From positions 248,001 through 312,000 of the forward strand of contig NZ_LISX01000006.1 in NCBI RefSeq assembly GCF_001905465.1: 64,000 bases of DNA, in the 5' to 3' direction. Under the pieces are notes generated by a model that saw nothing but the letters and a program-made list of their open reading frames with translations, was not told where the DNA came from and did not search any database. This document shows positions 16,799-23,661 of the stretch, piece after piece. The position numbers were made by a program, and so were the translations under genes. Position 1 is the first letter of the stretch, and each line of letters starts with the position of its first letter. This DNA is from Kitasatospora sp. CB01950. Its GTDB lineage: Bacteria > Actinomycetota > Actinomycetes > Streptomycetales > Streptomycetaceae.

Positions 16799-17991
16799 CC
16801 GTCCGCCCTCCCGCCGTCCGTCAGGTCGACTCCGCGCAGTCGGTGGAGCGTGCGCAGCAGGGCGGTCACGGCGCCGTTGTGCTCGTCGGCGCCCACCGCC
16901 CGGCACAGTTCGCCGACCGTCGGTTCGCGGCCGGGCTCGAGCTGTCGGGCGATCCGTTCCCCGGCGGCCCCGCCGATCGGGAAGGCGTGCCCGTTGACGG
17001 CCCAGATCCATCGGCCGGGCCCGTCCGGCACCCGGACGATGTCGCTCACCACCCGCAGCCGCTGCCCGGGCGCGAGCGGGACGTCGGCGCGCGGCTCGGG
17101 CACCGGGTCCAGCCCGGCCGAGGAGCACCAGGCCGCCCACCGGACGCGCAGGGCGGCGGCCAGTTCCTCGCCCCCGGCGGCCGCGCGGACCGCCTCGCCG
17201 ACGGCGCCCACCGGCGCGGCCGGGCCGAGCGGCCGGTCGGCGGGCGGCGGCCAGGGCAGGTGCGGCACCGTGCCGTCGTACGCCAGCCGGCCCCGGACCT
17301 CCTCGGCCAGCAGGTCCTTGACGACGCCGGTCGCCAGGTGCTGCGCGCGGGGGACGGAGATCCGCAGCGTCAGGCAGCCGTCGAGGTGGCGCTCGCGCCA
17401 GCGGGTGCCCTCCGGCCAGTACAGCAACTCACCCGCAGTGGCCCGCAGGACGCGCAACTCCCCGTCCTCCCGGTGCAGTTCGGCCTCCAGGGCGCCGGCC
17501 GTCACCCAGGTCAGCACGGCGTGTCCGGAGGGGGCGGCGAGGCCCCGGACGCGGGTGAAGTCGTCCCCCTCGGTCAGCTCGGCCTCGACCGGCAGGCACG
17601 GCCTACCGACGTGCCGCCACAGTTCGGCCAGGGCGTCGCGGACCGCCGACCACAGCGCCGGGTCGAGGTGCAGGCCTTGACGGACGCTCAGCAGGTAGCC
17701 GGCGTCCGTCCCGCTGCCGGGCGGTTCGCGGCGCAGCCTGGCCCGGTGGTCGGCCGCGCTCTCGGCGGCGTCGGGCAGCAGCCGGCCGGGCGCGCCGAGC
17801 CAGCCGAACGGGGTCTGCAGGCGGACCTGCGGCAGGGCCCGGAACACCGTGCCGGCCCGGAACGGCTCGCAGGCGGCGACGATCGTGCGGTGCAGGTGCG
17901 CCGGGTCCGCCGGGGCGGCCGCCGGGAGCAGGGCGGGTTCCTTGCCCCAGACGCGGGCCAGGGCCGGTCCGGTCCGGTCCGCGGCGGTCAC
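16795..17991 (-). CDS. Cupin/JmjC-like paralogue without the iron-binding HxD motif
   Basis: 398 residues; same overall plan as the neighbour at 15515-16798. Landmarks align: GELLYWPEGTRWRERH corresponds to GDLLYWPADYYHVGES, and ALLCAANGHVL in the neighbour corresponds to WIWAVNGHAFPIGG here. Where the neighbour has VHQD this protein reads AAPSG, so no HxD is present and iron binding should fail. It may be a structural or peptide-binding partner, much as inactive paralogues support active ones in other systems. The GTG start overlaps the preceding TGA (GTGA), which indicates fixed stoichiometry with the dehydratase-like protein. Confidence 0.75.
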   Translation of the reverse strand: MTAADRTGPALARVWGKEPALLPAAAPADPAHLHRTIVAACEPFRAGTVFRALPQVRLQTPFGWLGAPGRLLPDAAESAADHRARLRREPPGSGTDAGYLLSVRQGLHLDPALWSAVRDALAELWRHVGRPCLPVEAELTEGDDFTRVRGLAAPSGHAVLTWVTAGALEAELHREDGELRVLRATAGELLYWPEGTRWRERHLDGCLTLRISVPRAQHLATGVVKDLLAEEVRGRLAYDGTVPHLPWPPPADRPLGPAAPVGAVGEAVRAAAGGEELAAALRVRWAAWCSSAGLDPVPEPRADVPLAPGQRLRVVSDIVRVPDGPGRWIWAVNGHAFPIGGAAGERIARQLEPGREPTVGELCRAVGADEHNGAVTALLRTLHRLRGVDLTDGGRADG

Positions 17992-20303
17992 GCCCGGGCT
18001 CCTTCGGGCTCGGGCGCCGGGTACTTCGCGGCGAGCAGGGCGGCGTAGTCGGCGAGCGGGCCGAGGCCGGCGGCGGCGCGGCGCTCGTCCACCCGGTCCG
18101 CGTCCTCGATCGGGCAGGGCCGCAGTTCGCCGCCCGGCGCCCGTTCGAACTTGGTGCCGTACAGCTGGCGGCCGCCCTCGGCGCGGCGCAGCGAGTCGGT
18201 GAGGTAGGCGACGTCGCTGCGGAGCATGTCGCCGCGTTCGGCCGCGGCCTCGATCAGGGTGAGGCAGGCGCGCAGGAACGCGAGGTCGCCGGTGTGGTGC
18301 TGGAGCAGGGCGCTCGCCGCCGCGGCGGCCTCCGCGCCGACCAGGCTCCGGCCGGGCCAGCCGTGTTCGGCGACCACGCCGCGCAGCCAGCCGATCCCGG
18401 TGCCGGTCAGCCGGTCGAGTTTCGCCTCCAGCTCGGGGTCGGTGAAGCCTCCGGCGGCCCAGGGGGTGCGCAGCGAGGCGTCGAGCCGGCCCAGCCGGAG
18501 CAGCCGGTCGCGGATCTCGTCGGCGTGCGGGTCGCCGAGCGGGTCGATGTGCAGCCGCAGTGTCGTCTCGTTCCACCGGTAGGTGATGCGGCGGGAGGCC
18601 TCCGGCCAGTCGAAGGACGCTTCGCCCTCGCGCGGGCCGCGCAGCACGAGCCGCACCCCGCGGTCGGGGTCGTGCAGTTCGGTCCGCTGCGGATCGAGGT
18701 CGCCGTGGACGTGTTCGACGGCGTCGCGCAGGGCGATGCCGAGGCCGGCGAGGTCCAGTTTGCCGCCTTCGCGGACGGCGGCGACCGGCGGCAGGGCGCC
18801 CTCGCCCCGCGTCGGGGCGTCGGCCGGTTCGGTGCGCAGTTCGCGGCCGGGCGGCATCCGCATCGCGAGCAGCGGGCCGCCGTCGGCCGTGCGGAAGAAG
18901 TACGGCACGTCGCCGCGGCCGAGTTGCTCCGACTCGCCGGTGGTGAACGGGACTTCGCCGCCGTCCGGGTACTCGGCCGTCGGGCGGGCGATCACTCGCA
19001 GCACGTGTCCGGCGGCCCGTTCGGCGAGGAACTCGGCGATCCGGGCGCGGTTGCGGCACATCAGGGTCCAGGCGTCGAACATGCCGCGCAGCATGGCGGT
19101 CAGGTGCGGGCCGTACCCGGTGCGGCCCTCGGTGTCGCCGACCACCGTGCGGGTCGTGGTCCGGGTCAGCGACCGGGTCCGGCGTTCCAGTCGCAGCGAG
19201 CCGTCCGGTCGGGTGCGCCAGCAGGTCGCGGGGCCGTCCGGTTCGCACCAGCGCGCAATGTTCTCCAGCCCGGCGTGGTGGTGCGTGGAGACTGCGGGGT
19301 CGAACAGCAGCCCGGTCTCGAACAGGCGCTTCGGGTCGGCGAAGTACGCCTCCAGGTCGACCGGGAACGGCAGCGGTTCGCCGTCCTCCGGGCGCTGTCC
19401 GATCAGCACGTTGCCGTCGATCAGGTCGGTGATCCCGAACGCGAACGCGGCGGCGGCCAGCGACCCGGCGCGGTGCCAGTAGCGGGCCGCAGCCCCGGGT
19501 TCGAGGACGGCGCCGCGCATGACCGTCCCGCCGTCGGCGCGCAGCACGCCCCACGCGTCCGGTGGCTCGATCCACTCCTGCCAGGAGTAGCAGGCGCGGT
19601 CCGGGCCGCTGCCCGGCCGGCTCCGCAGGGTCGGCAGCCGGATCGGGCCGGACGCCGGGGGCAGCGCGTCGAGCAGGGCGAACACCGAGTCCTCGACGTT
19701 CAGGAACAGCGTCTCGCCGGTGGCCGGCCGCGGCTTGTACGCGAGCCGCGAGCCGTCGGCGAAGTCGACGCGCAGCACCCGCTGTCCGCCGTTGTGGGTC
19801 TCCTCGCCGCTCGCCCACAGGCCGGTGACCGGGCGCTCGGACGGCCGGTCGCGGGCCAGCCGTTCCAGGAACAGCATCAGCGAACCCAGGAACTGGCCCA
19901 CCCGCCGGGCCGCGAACGCGGCGGCGCACTCGGGCCGTCCGTCCGCGCAGGTCTCCAGCACCTCGGTGAGCAGCGGCCCGAACAGGTCGGCGTTCTCCAG
20001 CCGCAGCACCTTTGGATCGATCTGCCGGGCGTCGACCTCGACGCCCGCGGACCAGTCCTCGATCCGCCGCAGCACCTCGTGCAGCGGCGCGAACCGCCCG
20101 TCGGCCAGCGCGTGCGCCAAGGCCCGCGCGTCGGACGGGCCGCCCAGTGCGCGGTCGACGGCGAGCGTGCCGTCCGGCCCGGGGACGACCACCGGCGGGA
20201 ACGCCCGGCCCACCCGGCCCTCGGCCAGCGCCGCCATCAACCGCCGCGTACCGGACGGGAGTTCGGGCGCGCGGGTGGCGCCGCCGAAGTCGCGCAGTTC
20301 CAT
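17988..20303 (-). CDS. LanM-type dehydratase domain (DUF4135) fused to DUF6624-like domain, no LanC cyclase
   Basis: 771 residues, against about 1000 for a normal LanM. Residues about 100-600 match the LanM dehydratase: ETHNGGQRVLRVDFADGSRL followed by AYKPR, then FGITDLIDGNVLIG with the downstream acidic PVDLEAYF, and GDVPYFFRTADGGPLLA. In LanM enzymes this domain phosphorylates Ser/Thr of a precursor and eliminates phosphate to give dehydro-residues. The C-terminal LanC-like zinc cyclase is absent. Instead residues about 645-765 (SLVGAEAAAAASALLQHH, AYLTDSLRRAEGGRQLYGT, RVDERRAAAGLGPLADY) resemble DUF6624, a family of unknown function. It lies just downstream of the two precursor genes, behind a large hairpin, and is coupled to two cupin genes. 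Dehydration without enzymatic ring closure, or a new chemistry, is possible. Confidence 0.85.
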   Translation of the reverse strand: MELRDFGGATRAPELPSGTRRLMAALAEGRVGRAFPPVVVPGPDGTLAVDRALGGPSDARALAHALADGRFAPLHEVLRRIEDWSAGVEVDARQIDPKVLRLENADLFGPLLTEVLETCADGRPECAAAFAARRVGQFLGSLMLFLERLARDRPSERPVTGLWASGEETHNGGQRVLRVDFADGSRLAYKPRPATGETLFLNVEDSVFALLDALPPASGPIRLPTLRSRPGSGPDRACYSWQEWIEPPDAWGVLRADGGTVMRGAVLEPGAAARYWHRAGSLAAAAFAFGITDLIDGNVLIGQRPEDGEPLPFPVDLEAYFADPKRLFETGLLFDPAVSTHHHAGLENIARWCEPDGPATCWRTRPDGSLRLERRTRSLTRTTTRTVVGDTEGRTGYGPHLTAMLRGMFDAWTLMCRNRARIAEFLAERAAGHVLRVIARPTAEYPDGGEVPFTTGESEQLGRGDVPYFFRTADGGPLLAMRMPPGRELRTEPADAPTRGEGALPPVAAVREGGKLDLAGLGIALRDAVEHVHGDLDPQRTELHDPDRGVRLVLRGPREGEASFDWPEASRRITYRWNETTLRLHIDPLGDPHADEIRDRLLRLGRLDASLRTPWAAGGFTDPELEAKLDRLTGTGIGWLRGVVAEHGWPGRSLVGAEAAAAASALLQHHTGDLAFLRACLTLIEAAAERGDMLRSDVAYLTDSLRRAEGGRQLYGTKFERAPGGELRPCPIEDADRVDERRAAAGLGPLADYAALLAAKYPAPEPEGARA

Positions 20304-20330
20304 TCAGCCCCTCGTCAGGTGGTCGATGCA

Positions 20331-20371
20331 CGCCGCCGCGCGGCCGGCCGGGCCGGCACCGCGCGGCGGCG
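20331..20371 (-). terminator. Hairpin between precursor genes and modification genes (attenuator)
   Basis: A 13-bp perfect outer stem (CGCCGCCGCGCGG and complement) encloses a second GC palindrome. It sits between the stop of the second precursor (20405) and the dehydratase-like start (20303). Partial terminators here are typical of lanthipeptide operons, where they give many precursor transcripts per enzyme transcript. Confidence 0.7.
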
Positions 20372-20404
20372 TGGTGCTGCGTCGCGCCCCGGGCCGGACA
20401 GGCC

Positions 20405-20560
20405 CTAGAACTCGGGGGAGCAGTAGATCCGGGTGCAGGTCGGCCAGGTGGACTGCTGGTGGGCCGGTGCGCCCTGCTCCAGCTCGCCGATCACCAGGTC
20501 GAACTCCGCGTCGGCGACGAGGGTGTCGCCCTGCGGCGGCTGTGCGGTCGAAGTCTCCAT
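20405..20560 (-). CDS. RiPP precursor peptide A (51 residues)
   Basis: A short ATG-start gene preceded by GGGGA. The leader contains TLVADAEFDLVIGELEQ and GAPAH; the core then reads QQSTWPTCTRIYCSPEF. The leader is nearly identical to that of precursor B, whereas the C-terminal parts share only the pattern S/T-rich, T-C-x(3,4)-Y-C with the last Cys at residue 47 in both. This split between constant leader and variable Cys/Ser/Thr core is the signature of ribosomal peptide precursors. The FDLV...GELEQ block is the likely recognition site for the dehydratase-like enzyme and loosely recalls FxLD-type leaders. The cleavage site is probably after APAH or nearby (inference). No protease or exporter gene is present in the operon. 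Confidence 0.85.
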   Translation of the reverse strand: METSTAQPPQGDTLVADAEFDLVIGELEQGAPAHQQSTWPTCTRIYCSPEF

Positions 20561-20674
20561 CGATGTTTCCCCTGTCGGTAGAAGTGGCGCGGCGACGGTC
20601 GGGGGCCGAACGGACTCGACGCCCTACGCTGCGCGGGGGGGGCTGTTTCGAGAGAAGGCGAACTCGGAAAACGC

Positions 20675-20827
20675 CTACTGCAGAACGCAGTAGAGGTGCA
20701 GGCCACAGGTCGTGGCACTCGGCGCGTGCTCCGGAGCGAGCTGCTCCAGTTCGCCGACCACCAGGTCGAACGCCTCGTCGAGGACGAGGGTGCCGGCCGG
20801 CGACGCTTGCAGGGTAGGAGCTTCCAT
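20675..20827 (-). CDS. RiPP precursor peptide B (50 residues)
   Basis: First gene of the operon, with a strong AGGAGG seven bases before the ATG. The leader reads TLVLDEAFDLVVGELEQ then LAPEH; the core reads APSATTCGLHLYCVLQ. Compared with precursor A, the leader block of 24 positions is conserved with few changes, while the core keeps a Ser at 37, a T-C pair (40-41) and Y-C at 46-47. Cys 41 and Cys 47 with upstream Ser/Thr could form thioethers if dehydration occurs, although no cyclase is encoded. The His and the Tyr, Leu or Asn-free core offer few hydroxylation sites for the cupin enzyme: His 44 or Leu are candidates (inference). Confidence 0.87.
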   Translation of the reverse strand: MEAPTLQASPAGTLVLDEAFDLVVGELEQLAPEHAPSATTCGLHLYCVLQ

Positions 20828-20938
20828 GGAGGGTCCTCCTGACAAGAGCGCGGGGCAGGCCACCGCACCATCCGGTGACCGGGCGCCGTGCGGTTGACTG
20901 AATCTGCCGTGGTCGCGGACATGACACGACCGCCAGCA

Positions 20939-20967
20939 AGTGTTGCCCAGCCCGACCGCTTCGTCAA
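20939..20967 (-). promoter_or_regulatory. Weak candidate promoter of the RiPP operon
   Basis: Minus strand: -35 TTGACG (20967-20962), 17 bases, -10 AACACT (20944-20939), about 110 bases before precursor B. The -35 is good, the -10 matches only three of six bases. The rest of 20828-21042 shows no reading frame. Confidence 0.28.
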
Positions 20968-21042
20968 CACAACTTACGCACCAGTACGCCGATTTCGGCG
21001 CGCCCGGCATCACCCGGACGGTTCGTGCGGAGACCGCGCGGG

Positions 21043-21954
21043 TCAGCGTCCGTCGGCGAGCGGCTCACCCTTCTCGAACCGCAGGATCTGCTCGCGCAGC
21101 ACCCGCTTGGCCCGCGGCAGGAACGCACTGCTCGGGCCGCCGACGTGCGGGGTGATCAGCACCCCCGGCGCGCGCCAGAGCGGGTGGTCGGCGGGCAGCG
21201 GCTCCGGGTCCGTGACGTCGAGCGCCGCCCGCAGCCGCTCCGCGGAGAGTTCCGCCAGCAGCGCTGCGGTGTCGACGACCGGCCCCCGGGCGACGTTGAC
21301 CAGCAGCGCGCCGTCCTTCATCCGGGCCAGGAACCCGGCGTCCACCAGATGACGGCTCTCCGGGGTCAGCGGCGTCAGCAGCACCACGACGTCCGCGGCC
21401 GGCAGCAGCTCCGCCAACTCCCCCACCCCGTGCACCCGTTCCTCGGGCCGGGCGCGCCGCGCGACCTTCACGACCTCGCACTCGAACGGCTCCAGCCGCG
21501 TGGCGAGCGCCCGCCCGATCGAGCCGTAGCCGAGGATGAGCACCGTCCGGTCGGCCAGCGACCGGTGGAACTCCTGCCTCCAGAGCCCCTGCTCCTGACG
21601 GCGCACGAACTGCGGCACGCCGCGCAGCGAGGCGAGGATCAACGTCACCGCCAGTTCGGCCGTACTGGCGTCGTGCAGCCCGCGCGCATTGCACGCGACG
21701 ACCCCGTCCGGCACGTGCGGCAGCACATCGTCCATCCCCGCCGTCAGCGTCTGCACCGCCTTCAACGCCGGCAGCCGCCCGATCACCGGAAGCGCGACGG
21801 CGTGCCGCAGGTACGGCAGGCAGAAGAACTCCACCCCCCGCACCGCCTCGTCCGACGGCGCCGGCCCACCCCCGTCCCACACCACGGCGTCGAGCCCGTC
21901 GGGCAGACCCCCGATCTCCTCGGGCGGGTACGGAAGCAGGTAGCGAGCACTCAT
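21043..21954 (-). CDS. D-isomer-specific 2-hydroxyacid dehydrogenase (NAD-dependent)
   Basis: 303 residues. The Rossmann motif VLILGYGSIGRALATRL and the catalytic set R in VNVARGPVVD, E in VTDPEPLPADHPLW and H in LITPHVGGPS identify the family, which reduces 2-oxoacids or oxidises D-2-hydroxyacids in the cytoplasm. Substrate not predictable (the glyoxylate/hydroxypyruvate and phosphoglycerate types share these motifs). It lies upstream of the RiPP operon on the same strand with a 215-base gap, so co-transcription is doubtful. Reduction of a 2-oxo N-terminal cap, known in some lantibiotics via other enzyme families, would be a speculative link. Confidence 0.9.
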   Translation of the reverse strand: MSARYLLPYPPEEIGGLPDGLDAVVWDGGGPAPSDEAVRGVEFFCLPYLRHAVALPVIGRLPALKAVQTLTAGMDDVLPHVPDGVVACNARGLHDASTAELAVTLILASLRGVPQFVRRQEQGLWRQEFHRSLADRTVLILGYGSIGRALATRLEPFECEVVKVARRARPEERVHGVGELAELLPAADVVVLLTPLTPESRHLVDAGFLARMKDGALLVNVARGPVVDTAALLAELSAERLRAALDVTDPEPLPADHPLWRAPGVLITPHVGGPSSAFLPRAKRVLREQILRFEKGEPLADGR

Positions 21955-22024
21955 ACCCCGACCCTAACCACCTCCGACCCCGCCCGACCGGGCGGCCCGG
22001 CAGCGCCGCTCGGCTCGGCTCGGC

Positions 22025-22579
22025 TCAGCGGCCGAAGCGGAGCACGAGCGTCGAGTCGACGGCGCGCTCGCCCGCCGACGTGCCGCAGCCGGCGCCGGTG
22101 CTGGTGCCCAGGCCCCGGACAGTGTCGTCGGCGAAGCGCGCGCTGTTCGCGGCGACATGACCGCTGACGTCCAGTGAGGCGGTGCCGTTCACCTTCACCA
22201 CCTCGGTCCGGTCGAGTTCGAACGTGGAGATGGCGGTGTCGCTCCAGTACACGGTCGTGCTGGAGGTGTCGCCGTGTTCGTCCCCCGTGCACCGCGCCGC
22301 CGGCACCGTCACCGTCCGCGCGAACTTCCCGGACGCCACGGGCGCACCGCCCTGGTCCACGCAGGTCACCGTCCCGGTCACGACCAAGGTGTCGGCCACC
22401 GGAACACTGACACCCCCCGGCTCCACGGCATCGGCGAACGTCCCGCGCCCGTTGAACACGCACGTGGCGTCGGTCGTCGGCGCGTCGGAACCGGTACGGG
22501 CATAGGCGTCGGCCATCAGCGGCACCAGCGAGAGCAACGGAGCGGCAGCCAGCAGGGTGCCGCGGACAGCGGTCGTCAT
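22025..22579 (-). CDS. Secreted protein of unknown function
   Basis: 184 residues from the ATG at 22579. An N-terminal hydrophobic segment (VRGTLLAAAPLLSLVPLMADAYA) is a likely signal peptide. The mature part is beta-rich with cysteines in DATCVFNG, TVTCVDQGG, PAARCTGDEHG and GAGCGTSAGE, suggesting two disulfides. No catalytic motif recognised. It is divergent from the TNT-domain gene across a 291-base region that includes 10-bp direct repeats (AAGCGGTGGC / AAACGGTGGC at 22611-22630). A partner or inhibitor role for that neighbour is possible but unsupported. Confidence 0.65.
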   Translation of the reverse strand: MTTAVRGTLLAAAPLLSLVPLMADAYARTGSDAPTTDATCVFNGRGTFADAVEPGGVSVPVADTLVVTGTVTCVDQGGAPVASGKFARTVTVPAARCTGDEHGDTSSTTVYWSDTAISTFELDRTEVVKVNGTASLDVSGHVAANSARFADDTVRGLGTSTGAGCGTSAGERAVDSTLVLRFGR

Positions 22580-22870
22580 GAGGTCGGCATTCTCCCGTTC
22601 TCTCGTCGGCAAGCGGTGGCAAACGGTGGCAACTCGGCGGACCAACGACCCCCACCCCCCGGGGTTACGCCCACTACCCCACCCGGGTGAGCGGACGGCC
22701 GCGCGGCGGCATCCCGGCCTCGGGCCGGTTCGGGACCCGAGGGCGAGGCCCCGCCCGGGGCCGTCCGAGGTAAGAACCGTGACAGGTTCGCAGGGAGTCG
22801 CGCACGATCCGTTACGTTCCGTGCTGGACAGCCGTCCACCCCGTCCCACTCTTCGCACGGAGCGCCAGAA

Positions 22871-23590
22871 ATGCGTCTTCGCTCGTTGTTCACCGTCTCA
22901 CTCGCCTGCGCCCTGCCGCTGACCGGCCTGGCAGGCGTCGGAACCGCCGCCGCCCGACCGGGGGACGTCCGGAGCGTTCTCCCGGACGACTGTCCGGTGC
23001 GGACCGTCCCGCCGGTCGAGCACCCGGAGCTCTACTACTGCAAGGACCCGCGGCTCGGCCCCGCCGTCCTGCCCAACACCGAGCCGGTCGCGACCCTCCT
23101 GAGGGGATATCAGCGGTTCGGCGGGCTGAGTGCCACCAACTTCGTGAAGCTGTACGCCAAGGCGGACACCGGCGACTGGGAGTACCCTGCCGACCGCGGC
23201 TTCCAGCGGCTCGACGGCAAGGTCGACCAGACCAGGTGGACCGTCCCGGTCGGCACCAAGCTGGACCGCTTCGGCGAGCTCAAGGGCGGCTACATCTCCG
23301 ACCCCGGCACGCCGCTCACCCAGCGCTCGATGACACCGGACACGCTCAACCCGGACAGCAACGGCAAGGTCTACCACTGCCTGAACACCCTGAAGCCGTT
23401 CGACGTGCAGCGTGGGCACATCGCGGCCTTCGCCGCCATGCCCGGCGGCGGCATCCAGGAGTGGCTCGACCGGACGCTCAAGCCCGCCGAACTGGGCGAC
23501 AAGGACTACAAGATCGACGTCCTGATCGCGGAGAAGTACCTCGAAGAGGTCTCCGCCGACCACTGCGTGGTGACGCCCACCGGCGCCTGA
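22871..23590 (+). CDS. Secreted TNT-domain protein (NAD+ glycohydrolase-type)
   Basis: 239 residues with signal peptide (LFTVSLACALPLTGLAGVGTAAA). The C-terminal ~110 residues match the TNT fold named after the tuberculosis necrotizing toxin: LDRFGELKGGYISDPGTPL, YHCLNTLKPFDVQRGHIAAF and PGGGIQ, whose Gln corresponds to a key residue of TNT. TNT enzymes hydrolyse NAD+ and are often toxins or extracellular NADases. Two cysteines near residues 37 and 57 precede the domain. No obvious immunity gene is adjacent. Unlike polymorphic toxins it has no large delivery domain, so it resembles the short secreted NADases of fungi and actinomycetes. Confidence 0.82.
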   Translation: MRLRSLFTVSLACALPLTGLAGVGTAAARPGDVRSVLPDDCPVRTVPPVEHPELYYCKDPRLGPAVLPNTEPVATLLRGYQRFGGLSATNFVKLYAKADTGDWEYPADRGFQRLDGKVDQTRWTVPVGTKLDRFGELKGGYISDPGTPLTQRSMTPDTLNPDSNGKVYHCLNTLKPFDVQRGHIAAFAAMPGGGIQEWLDRTLKPAELGDKDYKIDVLIAEKYLEEVSADHCVVTPTGA

Positions 23591-23605
23591 CGACCCGCCG
23601 CACCG

Positions 23606-23634
23606 CCCCCGGGCGCGTGGCCCGCGCCCGGGGG
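23606..23634. terminator. Bidirectional hairpin terminator
   Basis: A 12-bp perfect stem (CCCCCGGGCGCG and complement, loop TGGCC) lies 16 bases after the TNT gene stop and 28 bases past the M1 peptidase stop on the other strand. A direct repeat of CCCGCGCCCGGGGGTGTGG follows it. Confidence 0.75.
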
Positions 23635-23661
23635 TGTGGCCCGCGCCCGGGGGTGTGGGCG

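Noticed and set aside
17988..20303. Class III/IV lanthipeptide synthetase
   Set aside because: No separate lyase-kinase-cyclase arrangement is present. The AYKPR and GDVPYF motifs are of LanM type and no LanC domain is found.
16795..20331. One continuous 1178-residue minus-strand protein
   Set aside because: Its upstream half is an Arg/Pro-rich shadow of the dehydratase-like gene. The real start is the GTG at 17991, which overlaps the previous stop.
21043..21954. 2-hydroxyacid dehydrogenase as part of the RiPP operon
   Set aside because: A 215-base gap and its own reading context give no evidence of co-transcription; kept as a neighbour only.
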